Below, in pieces: positions 6,866-7,084 of a stretch of 7,084 nucleotides of DNA. A program made the translations under genes and the position numbers. Origin of the DNA: an uncultured Lachnospiraceae bacterium (lineage in GTDB: Bacteria; Bacillota; Clostridia; Lachnospirales; Lachnospiraceae); the NCBI GenBank assembly GCA_945485625.1, contig CALYSH010000073.1, positions 1 through 7,084 of the forward strand, given 5' to 3'. Position 1 is the first letter of the stretch; every line of letters starts with the position of its first letter. The notes beneath the pieces were generated by a model that did no database searches, was not told the origin of the DNA, and saw only the letters and a program-made list of their open reading frames with translations.

Positions 6866-6894
6866 TTTTCATTTCCACAAAATTGTATTAAAAT
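6866..6894 (+). promoter_or_regulatory. Possible promoter for the small membrane protein gene
   Basis: TTTTCA (6866-6871), a 17-base spacer and TAAAAT (6889-6894) give a moderate match to a vegetative promoter and a leader of about 60 bases. In such AT-rich DNA a match of this quality can occur by chance. The -10 box overlaps the direct repeat and the candidate promoter on the other strand. Confidence 0.3.
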
Positions 6895-6900
6895 GTATTA
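6884..6900 (+). repeat. Direct repeat TGTATTA-AAA-TGTATTA
   Basis: Two perfect 7-base copies (6884-6890 and 6894-6900) are spaced exactly 10 bases apart, one helical turn, between the two divergent genes. They overlap both candidate -10 boxes, where a bound regulator would affect both directions. A chance origin in AT-rich DNA is possible. Confidence 0.5.
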
Positions 6901-6916
6901 CACAACAGTTCGTAAA
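6887..6916 (-). promoter_or_regulatory. Possible promoter for the transglutaminase-MoxR-DUF58 operon
   Basis: On the minus strand TTTACG (6916-6911), an 18-base spacer and TTTAAT (6892-6887) form a moderate promoter match, with transcription starting near 6880 and a leader of about 67 bases. No better pair was found upstream of the operon. The call is tentative. Confidence 0.3.
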
Positions 6917-6961
6917 CACTTTGAGCTGTAGAGCATAATATGCAAGCAAGGGGGATACTTT

Positions 6962-7084
6962 ATGGCAAAGAAGCTTGGAAAGGCATTATTGTTTACTACC
7001 GCAATCGGATTGGCTGCTGCGGCAGCGTATGTGTATTTCAAGAAAAAGAATGATATGTACTTCACAGAAATGGATGAAGATTTC
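6962..7084 (+). CDS. Small single-pass membrane protein, 3' end cut by window edge
   Basis: I do not recognise this gene beyond its type. From ATG 6962 there are 41 open codons to the window edge. The start is well supported by AAGGGGG at 6948-6954, 7 bases upstream. Seen: a basic N-terminus (MAKKLGK), one alanine-rich hydrophobic segment (about 8-26), then a basic stop-transfer stretch FKKKN (26-30), and an acidic start of the next region (EMDEDF, 36-41). This suggests a membrane anchor with a short charged tail, of the kind often annotated as hypothetical in Lachnospiraceae. The Lys/Arg balance on both flanks leaves topology open. It is read divergently from the transglutaminase operon and may share regulation with it. 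Its full length and function cannot be seen. Confidence 0.75.
   Translation, partial: MAKKLGKALLFTTAIGLAAAAAYVYFKKKNDMYFTEMDEDF

Larger units (their letters stand above)
6814..6961. other. Divergent intergenic region upstream of the transglutaminase operon
   Basis: This AT-rich 148-base stretch lies between the operon and a small rightward gene and must hold both promoters. It contains a 10-base-period direct repeat (6884-6900), weak promoter matches on both strands that overlap each other, and an isolated perfect TATAAT on the plus strand at 6842-6847 that has no -35 box. I see no terminator or RNA gene. Confidence 0.7.

Noticed and set aside
6934..6939. CATAAT as a -10 box for the small membrane protein gene
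   Set aside because: There is no -35 box at a workable distance, and the transcript would start almost at the ribosome binding site.
1..7084. A defence system, mobile element or CRISPR array
   Set aside because: MoxR ATPases occur in some defence loci, but here the partners are the standard DUF58 and transglutaminase proteins. No nuclease, integrase, transposase, terminal repeats or spaced repeats are present.

Overview
The window looks like chromosomal DNA of a low-to-mid GC Clostridia member, most likely Lachnospiraceae. This rests on strong purine-rich Shine-Dalgarno sites, an SigA-type TTGACG/TATTGT promoter, a DUF6062-type protein that I know mainly from that family, and the style of the transglutaminase/MoxR/DUF58 genes. 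It holds no rRNA, tRNA, CRISPR array, insertion sequence or phage gene, and reads as core chromosome rather than an accessory island.

Layout from left to right: (1) positions 1-1344, minus strand: a nearly complete uracil permease (UraA/PyrP type, NCS2 family), whose stop codon lies just outside the left edge. (2) 1345-1543: a 199-base divergent intergenic region with a very good promoter and a structured leader for uraA, plus a weaker promoter for the gene to the right. (3) 1544-2299, plus strand: a DUF6062-type protein of unknown function built from two copies of a CxxC...GFCxxH module. (4) 2301-6813, minus strand: a three-gene operon read in the order transglutaminase-like membrane protein, MoxR AAA+ ATPase, DUF58 protein. 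Its last gene converges on the DUF6062 gene with one base between the two stop codons. (5) 6814-6961: a second divergent intergenic region. (6) 6962 to the right edge, plus strand: the beginning of a small single-pass membrane protein.

The operon is the functional core. In this well-known gene set a MoxR ATPase is thought to act as a chaperone-like remodeller, a DUF58 protein with a membrane anchor is its likely partner, and a polytopic membrane protein carries a transglutaminase/protease-like domain outside the membrane. The substrate is unknown for most bacteria. The permease supplies uracil for pyrimidine salvage and appears unrelated to the operon.

I do not see a clearly new system. The best points for follow-up are the duplicated metal-site-like module of the DUF6062 protein, the transglutaminase-first gene order with Glu in the third catalytic position, and the uraA leader with overlapping structures next to its ribosome binding site.
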